Source: JAGVSR01 sp963750715
Lineage (GTDB): Bacteria; Pseudomonadota; Alphaproteobacteria; Rhizobiales; Hyphomicrobiaceae
Length of the DNA: 64,000 nucleotides
Direction: 5' to 3'
Assembly: GCA_963750715.1 (NCBI GenBank)
Contig: CAVVRP010000013.1
Coordinates: 1-64,000, forward strand
Below, in pieces: positions 56,653 to 64,000 of this stretch; position 1 is the stretch's first letter, and every line of letters starts with the position of its first letter. The notes below the pieces were generated by a model that was not told where the DNA came from, did not search any database, and saw nothing but the letters and a program-made list of their open reading frames with translations. A program made the position numbers and the translations under genes.

Positions 56653-56688
56653 AGGGCCGGACATGATGTCCGACCCTTTCTTTTTTTT
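56653..56688 (+). terminator. rho-independent terminator after phaB
   Basis: Stem AGGGCCGGACA/TGTCCGACCCT (one C-A mismatch) with a 3-nt loop, followed by TTTCTTTTTTTT. It ends plus-strand transcription of the phaA-phaB region before the convergent acetyltransferase gene. Confidence 0.85.
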
Positions 56689-56710
56689 GCTGACCAACGA
56701 TCGTCTGCGA

Positions 56711-57226
56711 TCAGTGTCTCGCCCGCTCGGCGATCATGAACCAACTTGGTCCGGCCGCCGGATCGTCCCAGATGCGTTTCCAGCGAAAGCCCGCTTTCTC
56801 ATAGGCCCTGACCGCGCGCTCGTTCCGGATCGAGGGAAAGACGCAGACCGCAAGCGCCAGCGTCGTGGAGAACACTTCGTCCTTCAGCAATGCGAGCGCA
56901 ATCTGCCCAACGCCCTTGCCCCGGTGCTCCTCCGATGCAACGAACAGATCGAGGTCCCACGTGCCGGGCTCCAGATCATCGGGCAGCGCATCGCCCCACG
57001 CCGTCGCATCGATGGCGTGGCAATAGCCAACAGGCTTGCCGCCGGCCTCTATGATCCGGCAGATTGCCCCTGGCGTTGCCAGCGCGATCGTGACTTCGGC
57101 TTCCGTCGCGGAAACCGGACCCCACCAGGCTTCGATGTCGGGGCGCACGAGCCATGACCGGATGAGAGGCGTGTCGCCCCGGATTGCAGGCCGTAGCGCA
57201 ATCGATGCTTCATCGCTGTGCGCCAT
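56711..57226 (-). CDS. GNAT family acetyltransferase (AAC(6')-like group)
   Basis: A 171-residue acetyltransferase of the Acetyltransf_8 group. It has RPAIRGDTPLIRSWLVRPDIEAWWGP, the W-x-x-x-P-x-x-x-x-W-W-G start shared with AAC(6') and IucB-like enzymes. ATWDLDLFVASEEHRGKGVGQIAL is the acetyl-CoA site, and NERAVRAYEKAGFRWKR ends it. Chromosomal Rhizobiales members of this group have unknown substrates, so antibiotic resistance should not be assumed. It lies 9 nt after purH on the same strand. Confidence 0.85.
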   Translation of the reverse strand: MAHSDEASIALRPAIRGDTPLIRSWLVRPDIEAWWGPVSATEAEVTIALATPGAICRIIEAGGKPVGYCHAIDATAWGDALPDDLEPGTWDLDLFVASEEHRGKGVGQIALALLKDEVFSTTLALAVCVFPSIRNERAVRAYEKAGFRWKRIWDDPAAGPSWFMIAERARH

Positions 57227-57235
57227 GCGACCTCG

Positions 57236-58828
57236 CTAGTGCCGGAAGTGGCGAACGCCGGTGAACACCATGGCGAGGCCCCGCTCATCGGCGGCCCTGA
57301 TAACCTCATCGTCGCGCATGGAGCCGCCCGGTTGGATGACGGCCGTGGCGCCGGCATCCGCCGCTGCAATCAGACCATCGGCGAACGGGAAGAAGGCGTC
57401 GGACGCCACGACCGAACCCTTCGTCAGGGTATCGGCGGCGCCTGCCGCGCGAGACGCCTCCTCGGCTTTCCAGGAAGCGATCCGCGTCGAGTCGATGCGG
57501 CTCATCTGGCCAGCGCCAATGCCGACCGTCGAGCCGTTCCTAGCAAAGACGATGGCATTCGACTTCACATGCTTGGCGACCTTGAACGCGAACTTCATGT
57601 CGGCCAGCTCGGCGAAAGTCGGCGCGCGCTTCGTTACGACGTTGACGACCAGGTCATCCACGACGGCGTTGTCTCGAGATTGCACCAGCATGCCGCCCGA
57701 TACGGACCGCACCACGAGACCTGGCGCGCGCGGATCGGGCAGCCCGCCCGTCGTCAGCAGCCGCAGGTTCTTCTTGGCGGCAAAGATCGCCTTCGCTGCC
57801 GGCGTCGCATCCGGCGCGATGACGACTTCGGTGAAAATCTTCGTCATCTCCTCGGCCGCACCCCCGTCGATCGGGCGGTTAACGGCGATGATGCCGCCGA
57901 AGGCGCTCACGGGGTCGCAGCGCAACGCCGCCAGATACGCCTGGGTAAGCGTTTCGCCCGTGGCGACGCCGCACGGGTTGGCGTGCTTGATGATGGCAAC
58001 GGCGGCACATGCTTTGGTATCGAACTCGGCGACAAGCTCGAAGGCTGCGTCGGTATCATTGAGGTTATTATAGGACAGTTCCTTGCCCTGAAGCTGCGTC
58101 AACGTCGACACCCCGGCGCGCTTCTCGCCCGTGACGTAGAACGCGGCGCTCTGGTGCGGGTTCTCGCCGTAGCGCAGTTCCTGGGCAAGCCGGCCACCGA
58201 CAGTGCGATAGGCTGGCGCGTTATCTCCCAGCTGCGCCGCGAACCACGAGCCGATGGCAGCGTCGTAAGCGGCGGTGCGCGCGAAGGCCTTGCCCGCGAG
58301 ACGCTTGCGGAAGTCCAGCGACGTAGCGCCGCCGTGGGTTTCGATCTCCTCGACGAGCTCAGCGTAATCGGCAGGATCGACGATCACGGCGACGCCGGCG
58401 TGGTTCTTGGCAGCCGCGCGGATCATCGCCGGTCCGCCGATGTCGATATTCTCGACACACACGTCGTAGCCCGCGCCCTTCGCCACCGTATCCTCGAAGG
58501 GATAGAGATTGACGATCAGAAGATCGATCGGCGCGATGCCATGCTCGCTAGCAGACGCCTCATGCTCGGCGTCGCCCCGCACGCTGAGCAGACCGCCATG
58601 CACCTTCGGATGGAGCGTCTTCAACCGTCCATCCATCATCTCGGGAAAGCCGGTGTGTTCGGATACGTCCTTGACGATCAGTCCGGCGTCGCGCAGTGCC
58701 GTCGCGGTCCCGCCGGTCGAAAGTAGCTCAACTCCCGAACCGGCAAGCGAACAGCCGAGATCCTGGAGACCCGTCTTGTCGGAAACGGAGATGAGCGTGC
58801 GCCGCAGTTTCATAAGGCCGATGGTCAT
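57236..58828 (-). CDS. purH: bifunctional AICAR formyltransferase/IMP cyclohydrolase PurH
   Basis: A 530-residue enzyme of the last two steps of IMP synthesis. The N-terminal IMP cyclohydrolase is an MGS-like domain (RRTLISVSDKTG, LLSTGGTATALRDAGL, GFPEMMDGRLKTLHPKVHGG). The C-terminal formyltransferase has LRYGENPHQSAAFY with the K-H/GENPHQ site, IIKHANPCG and a final SDAFFPFADGL. The length is usual. The order rsmB-hep-purH on one strand is conserved in Rhizobiales. The start is ATG or the nearby MKLRRT, 5 codons later. Confidence 0.97.
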   Translation of the reverse strand: MTIGLMKLRRTLISVSDKTGLQDLGCSLAGSGVELLSTGGTATALRDAGLIVKDVSEHTGFPEMMDGRLKTLHPKVHGGLLSVRGDAEHEASASEHGIAPIDLLIVNLYPFEDTVAKGAGYDVCVENIDIGGPAMIRAAAKNHAGVAVIVDPADYAELVEEIETHGGATSLDFRKRLAGKAFARTAAYDAAIGSWFAAQLGDNAPAYRTVGGRLAQELRYGENPHQSAAFYVTGEKRAGVSTLTQLQGKELSYNNLNDTDAAFELVAEFDTKACAAVAIIKHANPCGVATGETLTQAYLAALRCDPVSAFGGIIAVNRPIDGGAAEEMTKIFTEVVIAPDATPAAKAIFAAKKNLRLLTTGGLPDPRAPGLVVRSVSGGMLVQSRDNAVVDDLVVNVVTKRAPTFAELADMKFAFKVAKHVKSNAIVFARNGSTVGIGAGQMSRIDSTRIASWKAEEASRAAGAADTLTKGSVVASDAFFPFADGLIAAADAGATAVIQPGGSMRDDEVIRAADERGLAMVFTGVRHFRH

Positions 58829-58924
58829 TACCGGGCTCGATCCTTCTATGTGCTGGCAACGCGAGTTAGCACGAAGGTTGAGGCTGGGGAATGCGCCATA
58901 CCGGCAATGCGGCCTCGGCTTCCG

Positions 58925-60625
58925 TTATAGTTTCTCTTCCATGACCCAGCGGACATGGGTTTCTCCGAAAGTCGCACCCCGGACAACGAGTTGGAGGGAT
59001 CGTCGCGGACCGGCGCTGTCGGCGAAGTACGTGCTTTCCTCAATCGTCAGCGCCGATCCGGACACGGTGAACGACCACCTGCGGCCGTCCCGAGTTGCAA
59101 TCTCCGCCGTGCCCACCTCCTGGCCGCGTTTGCATGACACGTGGGGATGAAGGTGAAAGTGAATGGCAAACGGCACATCGGTCCTCAGCCTCACGGGGCC
59201 GCGCGACCCGCTCAGCTTGTCGCTGCCAGCAAGGCGTGTACCGGCGGCGTTCAAGACGAGGCTGCGCGAGTGAACGAGCCCCTGGCGCTCCATGTATCCG
59301 TCGTGGGTGCCCGTAAACTCGAGATTGCCGCCGTGCTCCTCGAGATAGGAGGTCACGACGTTGGGCTGCCGGATGGGGGGCGCGCCGATCAGGCTTTCAA
59401 GCCGTGCATGGCGCACCAGCCGCGATGACGAGGCTTCGCCCAGACACAGCGTATTGTGGCTCGACGTCGCCCGGGCGACAGGCCGCCAGTCGCGACCGCT
59501 CGCAACCGGGGCGCCGCCGTTGATGAAGATCAGGCTGGTGCCGGAACTCATTTCGAACGACAGGCAGCCCGCATGGGCCTCGCCCGCCAGCTCGATCGGC
59601 GGCGGACCACCGGCGTCGACGATGACGACGCTGCGGCAACGTTCTAGACGAACGTAGCCCGATTGAGGGGCCGACCCGATCATGAAGCCTGGCCGATCGT
59701 CGTAGCCCAGAACCGTTGCGAGGCCAGCGGGCGAGGCGACGGAGACGCCATTGAAGCGCGCGAGCAGTCCGTCCCCCATTCGCAGGTAGCGCAGCATCGA
59801 GATGATCCTCTGGATGCAGTCAATAAGAACTGCGGGTGGCTGACGGCCGCGCGCCACGAAGCATTGGCGCAACGGCAGCAAGTCGAGCATGACGTCGACG
59901 AGGACAGCCGGATTGCGGCTGATATGGCCGCCATCGGCCAGCACTTGGCGCCGCAGTTCCGCCGTCAACGCCGCTTCCGCCTCCGCCAGACGGCGGTCGT
60001 GTCCGGTGATGCTGAGATCGGCCAGCACAAGCGCGGTGAGCGCCAGAAGGCGCGGGTAGCCGTCCGGACCATCGCGCCAGCTTGCTGACAGGCGGACGAT
60101 CTGTGCACCCAGGCTTTGCGTGACGGCATCATAACTGGCGTGGTCGGTGCCATCGAGAAGCAGTGTGGAATGGGAGATCCACGAAATGAGCCGGCGACCG
60201 ATAACCGCCGGTTGCCAGGCTACACCTCCGCCCGACCGGAACCTGACAGTCCACTCGACGGCCAGACGCTGCGCGGCGGTCCTGGCCTCGTCGTCGCCCG
60301 CAGCCTCCAGATGCCGAAGCCAACCAAAGCCGTGCAGGGCTCGCGACCAGGCCTCATTCGGCGGCCTCAGTTCGAACGGCGAACGCGTGCCGAGCGCGGC
60401 ATTGCTGCCCGCGAGGCCGAAGTGGCCAAGCTGCATTTCCTGCCAGAAGCTCGGATCGGCCGTCCTCAGATCCTGCGGCACGATAAGCAGGTCGCGCGCG
60501 GCGGCTGAACCGAAACGCCAACGGACCAGCGGCGAATAGAGGGCACGGGCAACGAGCGTGCGCCGCGAACGATCGGCAGACAGCAACGCGATCCGCGCGC
60601 GTTCCGAAACACTGAACCGTGACAT
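58925..60625 (-). CDS. heparinase II/III family protein
   Basis: A 566-residue protein with an N-terminal alpha/alpha toroid region (residues ~80-320: WSRALHGFGWLRHLEAAG, GDGLLARFNGVSVASPAGL) and a C-terminal beta-sandwich with Hepar_II_III motifs (SSGTSLIFINGGAP, ATSSHNTLCLGE and GFSHNT-like histidine). No signal peptide is evident. The conserved position between rsmB and purH in Rhizobiales suggests an anciently linked role, perhaps in polysaccharide turnover. True substrate and activity are not known. Confidence 0.87.
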   Translation of the reverse strand: MSRFSVSERARIALLSADRSRRTLVARALYSPLVRWRFGSAAARDLLIVPQDLRTADPSFWQEMQLGHFGLAGSNAALGTRSPFELRPPNEAWSRALHGFGWLRHLEAAGDDEARTAAQRLAVEWTVRFRSGGGVAWQPAVIGRRLISWISHSTLLLDGTDHASYDAVTQSLGAQIVRLSASWRDGPDGYPRLLALTALVLADLSITGHDRRLAEAEAALTAELRRQVLADGGHISRNPAVLVDVMLDLLPLRQCFVARGRQPPAVLIDCIQRIISMLRYLRMGDGLLARFNGVSVASPAGLATVLGYDDRPGFMIGSAPQSGYVRLERCRSVVIVDAGGPPPIELAGEAHAGCLSFEMSSGTSLIFINGGAPVASGRDWRPVARATSSHNTLCLGEASSSRLVRHARLESLIGAPPIRQPNVVTSYLEEHGGNLEFTGTHDGYMERQGLVHSRSLVLNAAGTRLAGSDKLSGSRGPVRLRTDVPFAIHFHLHPHVSCKRGQEVGTAEIATRDGRRWSFTVSGSALTIEESTYFADSAGPRRSLQLVVRGATFGETHVRWVMEEKL

Positions 60626-60773
60626 ATGCCCCGCCCCGCACGAGCGGTGGGACAGGCCCCACCGTTCGAAAAAGTTCGCGTTCCCGGATCACGTCCGGTT
60701 ACGCCGATACGTCAAATACTTGGAGCATGACAAGGTGGCCAAAGGTGGTCGCTGTGGATGACCCGTGCCGGTC

Positions 60774-62198
60774 CTACCCGTTGCGCTTCAATCGGATGGC
60801 GTAAAAGCCATCCATTCCCGGCGGCACACCTGTGGGTCCGGGTGTGTGGAAGGGCAGCGTTCTGAGGTCGCCTTCGGGCGTCAGCCAGTCGGGTTCGGCT
60901 CCGATCTCGCTCGCGAGAATGGGTCGACGCGTGAACTCGCCATGCCGACGAAGGAAGCCATCGGCTTGCCGTATGCCCTCCTCTGCTTCGAGCGAGCACG
61001 TACAGTAAACCAGCAGCCCTCCGGATTTGACGAGGCTTGCCGCGTTATCGAGCAGTCGTGCCTGCAGTTCGACAAGCGGCTGGAGATCATCCGCGCGTTT
61101 GAGGTGCAGAATATCCGGGTGGCGGCGTATGGTGCCAGTCGAGGAGCACGGCGCATCCAATAGCACGGCGTCGAACCGGACGTCCGGCTGCCACTGGGTC
61201 GCATCAGCTGCGATCAGTTCTGCCGACAAGTTGAGGCGGGTCAGGTTCGCGGCAACGCGCGACAGCCGGGTCTGCGACTGATCGACGGCGGTGACGCGGG
61301 CGCCGGCGGCGCACAGTTCGGCAGTCTTGCCGCCCGGGGCCGCGCACAGATCGGCAACCGACCGCCCCGCGACATTGCCGAGCAGGCGCGCCGGAAGTGC
61401 CGCCGCCGCATCCTGGACCCACCACGCCCCTTCGGCGAACCCGGGTATGTCCTCTATGCGTCCCTGTGGGGCGCCGCGGATCGAGCCGGTAGCGAGCAGT
61501 ATGCCGCCGGTCCGCTCAACCCATGTGCCGGGATCCGCCTTGACGGTGAGGTCGAGACAAGCCTCGCGCAAGGAGGCCACTGCGATTTGCCTCGTGATGG
61601 CGTCGCCATATGTGCGTGTCCACTGGGTCCACAACCAATCGGGAATGTTGAGACGGGGTCCGTCGAGTCCCTGAAGGATACTGCGACCCTGTTCGCTCAC
61701 GCGGCGCAGCACAGCGTTCGTGAGCTTGTCGAAGCGGCACGCGCCGGGATCCTTGCGGCATTGTTCGACGGCGATATTCAACACTGCATGCGGCGGCGTA
61801 TCGAGCAGCACCAGCTGAACCGCACCCGAAAGCAGGATAGGCCAGAGTTGTCCACGCTTTTCAGGCAAAGGCTTGGCGAGGAAGGTGCGGACGATGGCGG
61901 CAAGCTCTCCGTGCCGTCGCAAGATCGTCGAAGCGATAAGATGCGCCAGCGCCTTGTCGCGGGGTTCGAGCGCCGCATAGGGCGCCTCGCTGAAGACCCG
62001 CGTCAGGACATCGTCGAGGGCCCGGTGACGCTCCAGAACGGCCGACACGATTTCGCAAGCCGCCTGCCGCGCCAGCAGTCCTTGCGGCAACGGCGGTCGC
62101 GCGGGCCTCGAATCCGTGGGGCCACGCGAGCGGGGACGTTCTTCGCCGTTACCATGTGGTCTTGCCTTGCGGGGCTCGGTTGAATTGTTCACCCCCAC
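60774..62198 (-). CDS. rsmB: 16S rRNA (cytosine(967)-C(5))-methyltransferase RsmB
   Basis: SAM-dependent rRNA methyltransferase of 474 residues. The N-terminal NusB-like RNA-binding domain (~40-175: LLARQAACEIVSAVLERHRALDDVL) is followed by the Rossmann domain with VADLCAAPGGKTAELCAAGARVTAVD, the catalytic DAPCSSTGTIRRHPDI and the second cysteine in LLVYCTCSLEAEE. A basic N-terminal tail of ~38 residues precedes it. The start overlaps the htpX stop by 10 nt, indicating coupled translation. Confidence 0.94.
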   Translation of the reverse strand: MGVNNSTEPRKARPHGNGEERPRSRGPTDSRPARPPLPQGLLARQAACEIVSAVLERHRALDDVLTRVFSEAPYAALEPRDKALAHLIASTILRRHGELAAIVRTFLAKPLPEKRGQLWPILLSGAVQLVLLDTPPHAVLNIAVEQCRKDPGACRFDKLTNAVLRRVSEQGRSILQGLDGPRLNIPDWLWTQWTRTYGDAITRQIAVASLREACLDLTVKADPGTWVERTGGILLATGSIRGAPQGRIEDIPGFAEGAWWVQDAAAALPARLLGNVAGRSVADLCAAPGGKTAELCAAGARVTAVDQSQTRLSRVAANLTRLNLSAELIAADATQWQPDVRFDAVLLDAPCSSTGTIRRHPDILHLKRADDLQPLVELQARLLDNAASLVKSGGLLVYCTCSLEAEEGIRQADGFLRRHGEFTRRPILASEIGAEPDWLTPEGDLRTLPFHTPGPTGVPPGMDGFYAIRLKRNG

Positions 62199-63184
62199 GG
62201 TCCCCGAGAACCGCTAGCCGACCCGCTACTGGCCGTGCCGCCCCATGGGCCGGCGCCTGACTGCTGTCCCGGAGCGTCCGCGAACGGCGCGCCATCGCTC
62301 ACGGCAGGGCCATCGGACAGCTGGCCCCACTCGCGGGCGAGGGCCTCAAGTTCCGCGATCCTGTTCTCGGTATTGGGGTGGGTCGAGAACCAATTGTCGA
62401 CGCCACGGCCGGTCAGGGGGTTGATGATGAACATGTGCGCGGCGGCGGGAATGCTCTCGGCCTGCATGTTGGGCCGGCGCTGGACGGCGCTGTGAATCTT
62501 GGCAAGCGCCGAGGCGAGCCAACGCGGATTGCCGCACATCATCGCGCCGAGACGGTCGGCCTGATATTCGCGCGACCGGCTGATCGACATCTGTACCAAC
62601 ATGGCCGCAAAGGGCGCCGCGATCATGGCGACGAGTGCGCCAATCCAGCCGACACCGTTGTTGTTGTCGCGATGGCCGCCGAACAGCATGCCGAACTGCA
62701 GATACTGCGCGAGCATGGAGATGGCGCCGCCGATGGTCGCTGCCATTGCCATGGTGAGGGTGTCGCGGTTCTTGATGTGTGCGAGTTCATGCGCCATGAC
62801 GCCGGTGATCTCCTCGCGCGTCAGCATATCGAGCAGCCCGGTGGAGGCGGCAACCGCGGAACTCGAAGGATTGCGCCCCGTGGCGAAGGCGTTGGGCTGG
62901 GCGTTGTTGAAGATGTAAACGCGCGGCATCGGCAGATCGGCGCGCCGGGCAAGTTCGCGGATCAGGGCGAACAGGTCGGGTGCGGAGGTCTCATCGACCT
63001 CCTGGGCATTGAACATGCGCAAAACGATCGTATCGGACTTCCACAGGCTCACCACGTTCATGATTAGGGCCATCACGAACGCAATCATCATCCCGCCTGT
63101 GCCGCCCACTACCGCGCCCATGGCGACCAGAATCGCTGTCAACACCGCGATCAGCAGTCCGGTCTTGGCATAGTTCATCGGCAT
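62189..63184 (-). CDS. htpX: zinc metalloprotease HtpX
   Basis: Inner-membrane M48 protease of ~331 residues that degrades misfolded membrane proteins. Two N-terminal helices (TGLLIAVLTAILVAMGAVVGG and MMIAFVMALIMNVVSLW) precede the zinc site GVMAHELAHIKNRD (HExxH). Two further helices and SRSREYQADRLGA, with the third zinc ligand, follow. The tail is Gly/Ser-rich (SGAGPWGGTASSGSASG). Start ATG 63184 has GAGG at a good distance; a GTG at 63193 is in frame. It is the first gene of the htpX-rsmB-hep-purH group. Confidence 0.95.
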   Translation of the reverse strand: MPMNYAKTGLLIAVLTAILVAMGAVVGGTGGMMIAFVMALIMNVVSLWKSDTIVLRMFNAQEVDETSAPDLFALIRELARRADLPMPRVYIFNNAQPNAFATGRNPSSSAVAASTGLLDMLTREEITGVMAHELAHIKNRDTLTMAMAATIGGAISMLAQYLQFGMLFGGHRDNNNGVGWIGALVAMIAAPFAAMLVQMSISRSREYQADRLGAMMCGNPRWLASALAKIHSAVQRRPNMQAESIPAAAHMFIINPLTGRGVDNWFSTHPNTENRIAELEALAREWGQLSDGPAVSDGAPFADAPGQQSGAGPWGGTASSGSASGSRGPWG

Positions 63185-63304
63185 CTCAGTCACCTCATGA
63201 CGTCGTCAGCGCAACGGGCCGATCCACAGCCCCGATCTTGCATGTAAACGGTCGCAAGCGGCATGGTATATGGGTGATTGAGCCGCAAATAAACAGGGTT
63301 GGTC

Positions 63305-63535
63305 ATGCAGCCGGACGACAAGCAGCCCGAAGAGGGGATGAAGCCAAAGACGCCTATCGAAAACGAGGCGGGCCAGCTATCCCTGGAAGCCCAGCGCGCT
63401 CTGGCCGAAGCCGGGGAACGCAGACGGCAAGCGGCGTCGCAGTCACCCCCTCCCGCCGAGTTCGGCGGCCGCGGCGGCCCTGATCCCGTCCGCTATGGCG
63501 ACTGGGAGACCGGCGGCATCGCTTCTGACTTCTGA
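63305..63535 (+). CDS. DUF1674 protein (succinate dehydrogenase assembly factor 4-like)
   Basis: A 76-residue protein ending in the strongly conserved GGRGGPDPVRYGDWETGGIASDF, the signature of DUF1674/SDHAF4. In eukaryotes this factor aids flavinylated SdhA, so a role in succinate dehydrogenase assembly is likely. The N-terminal half is charged and variable. ATG 63305 is chosen, with AGGG upstream, over a TTG at 63299. It is divergent from htpX, with ~120 nt between starts. Confidence 0.9.
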   Translation: MQPDDKQPEEGMKPKTPIENEAGQLSLEAQRALAEAGERRRQAASQSPPPAEFGGRGGPDPVRYGDWETGGIASDF

Positions 63536-63825
63536 TCCGAGACATGTGTCGTTTTGTGTGTCCCATTGTCGAACGCGTTCCCAAACCAGCGCACTGCCGT
63601 GGTCAGGAGGCCTCCTGGACAACGCATCAAAACGGCACACATCAAGGTTCAATCATGACCTTTCGAGCGAAAACGGTGCCGTGTTAACGCCTCAGAAAAG
63701 TAAATTAAAAAGAACGTAACTAAGTTTATCGGCATTCGAGCGCATTGCGGCGGTTTTCGTTCTCGAGGCACTGGGTTTGCGTCACTCCCTCCCATGAACT
63801 CCAATTTGGTTCAGGGAGACACATC
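63536..63825. other. intergenic region upstream of the Tad-type gene
   Basis: About 290 nt. The stretch 63655-63735 is clearly more AT-rich (TAAATTAAAAAGAACGTAAC) than the rest of the window and probably contains the promoter of the following gene. No gene, RNA or strong terminator was recognised. Confidence 0.4.
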
Positions 63826-64000
63826 ATGACGTCCTCGCCTCGCAAGCTCTTGGCGGACATCTCGACTGACGAACGCGGGTCCATCGCCATTCTGTTCGGT
63901 CTGATGTTCATGATCCTGATCATGTTCTGCGGCATGGCGATTGACTACGCTCGCGTGCAGCAGATGCAGACCCGGGTCATCGCTGCGGCCGACGCAGCTG
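63826..64000 (+). CDS. TadE/TadG-like pilus assembly protein, 5' part
   Basis: The first 58 codons of a gene running off the right edge. It reads MTSSPRKLLADISTDERGSIAILFGLMFMILIMFCGMAIDYARV and then QQMQTRVIAAADAA. The D-E-R-G-S-I-A motif, one N-terminal helix and the A-D-A-A end are the pattern of TadG-type proteins of Flp/Tad pilus systems, which stay anchored in the inner membrane and often carry a von Willebrand A domain later. GGGAGA precedes the ATG. A longer or shorter paralogue cannot be told apart from this part. Confidence 0.85.
   Translation, partial: MTSSPRKLLADISTDERGSIAILFGLMFMILIMFCGMAIDYARVQQMQTRVIAAADAA

Noticed and set aside
56711..57226. Aminoglycoside resistance gene
   Set aside because: The protein belongs to the AAC(6')-like GNAT group, but chromosomal members mostly have unknown or metabolic substrates; calling it resistance would be unsupported.

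Overview
The window is a 64 kb piece of chromosome from an alphaproteobacterium of the order Hyphomicrobiales (Rhizobiales). The evidence is the 16S rRNA 5' end at the left edge, DUF4167 and DUF1674 genes, a PhaR-phaA-phaB set, an Irr-type iron control element, a GTTC-N7-GTTC LexA box in front of imuA-imuB-dnaE2, high GC content, and a serine-glyoxylate aminotransferase of the kind used in the methylotrophic serine cycle. A Hyphomicrobiaceae-like methylotroph fits, but the window does not prove it.

Layout. 1-532: start of an rRNA operon (minus strand) with boxA and promoter. 1-11 kb: M23 peptidase, clpB, a MOSC protein, DUF4167, prmC-prfA, and an HTH membrane protein. 11-16 kb: ptsP and lysC, with divergent ubiG. 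16-18 kb: a decay zone holding a RuBisCO-like pseudogene and a convergent potassium-channel pseudogene. 18-26 kb: amidase, serine-glyoxylate aminotransferase, a Tat-exported DctP-like protein, a thioredoxin-fold protein, a broken NicO transporter behind a DUF1007 gene, divergent znuA, and an L,D-transpeptidase. 26.5-32.7 kb: SOS mutasome operon imuA-imuB-dnaE2. 32.7-39 kb: cupin, ggt, thiO-like oxidase, CDF exporter, and an overlapping ubiE/FrhB-like pair. 39-44 kb: lytic transglycosylase, broken mbfA with its Irr box, SulP transporter, phasin-like protein. 44-48 kb: lepA, then an IS5-type element that splits a GNAT acetyltransferase gene. 48-57 kb: ispA, mtgA, rpmF, a GGDEF/EAL protein, phaR and phaA-phaB. 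57-64 kb: acetyltransferase, purH, heparinase-like gene, rsmB, htpX, DUF1674, and the start of a Tad pilus gene.

Most genes are core functions: translation (prfA, prmC, lepA, rpmF, rsmB), envelope (M23, MltB-like, MtgA, L,D-transpeptidase), quinones (ubiG, ubiE), PHB storage (phaR, phaA, phaB), metal homeostasis (znuA, DUF1007/NicO, CDF, MbfA) and SOS mutagenesis.

Caution: many genes show single-base frameshifts. lepA, almost universal in bacteria, has about five, several in short homopolymers. Part of the apparent pseudogenisation is therefore probably consensus error. The RuBisCO-like gene, the potassium channel and the NicO gene also lack segments, and the GNAT gene carries an insertion, so those four look truly degraded. 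I found no convincing evidence of an undescribed defence or biosynthetic system. The most unusual items are the back-to-back pseudogene remnants, the IS-split GNAT gene that can be reconstructed, and a palindromic repeat inserted in frame inside dnaE2.
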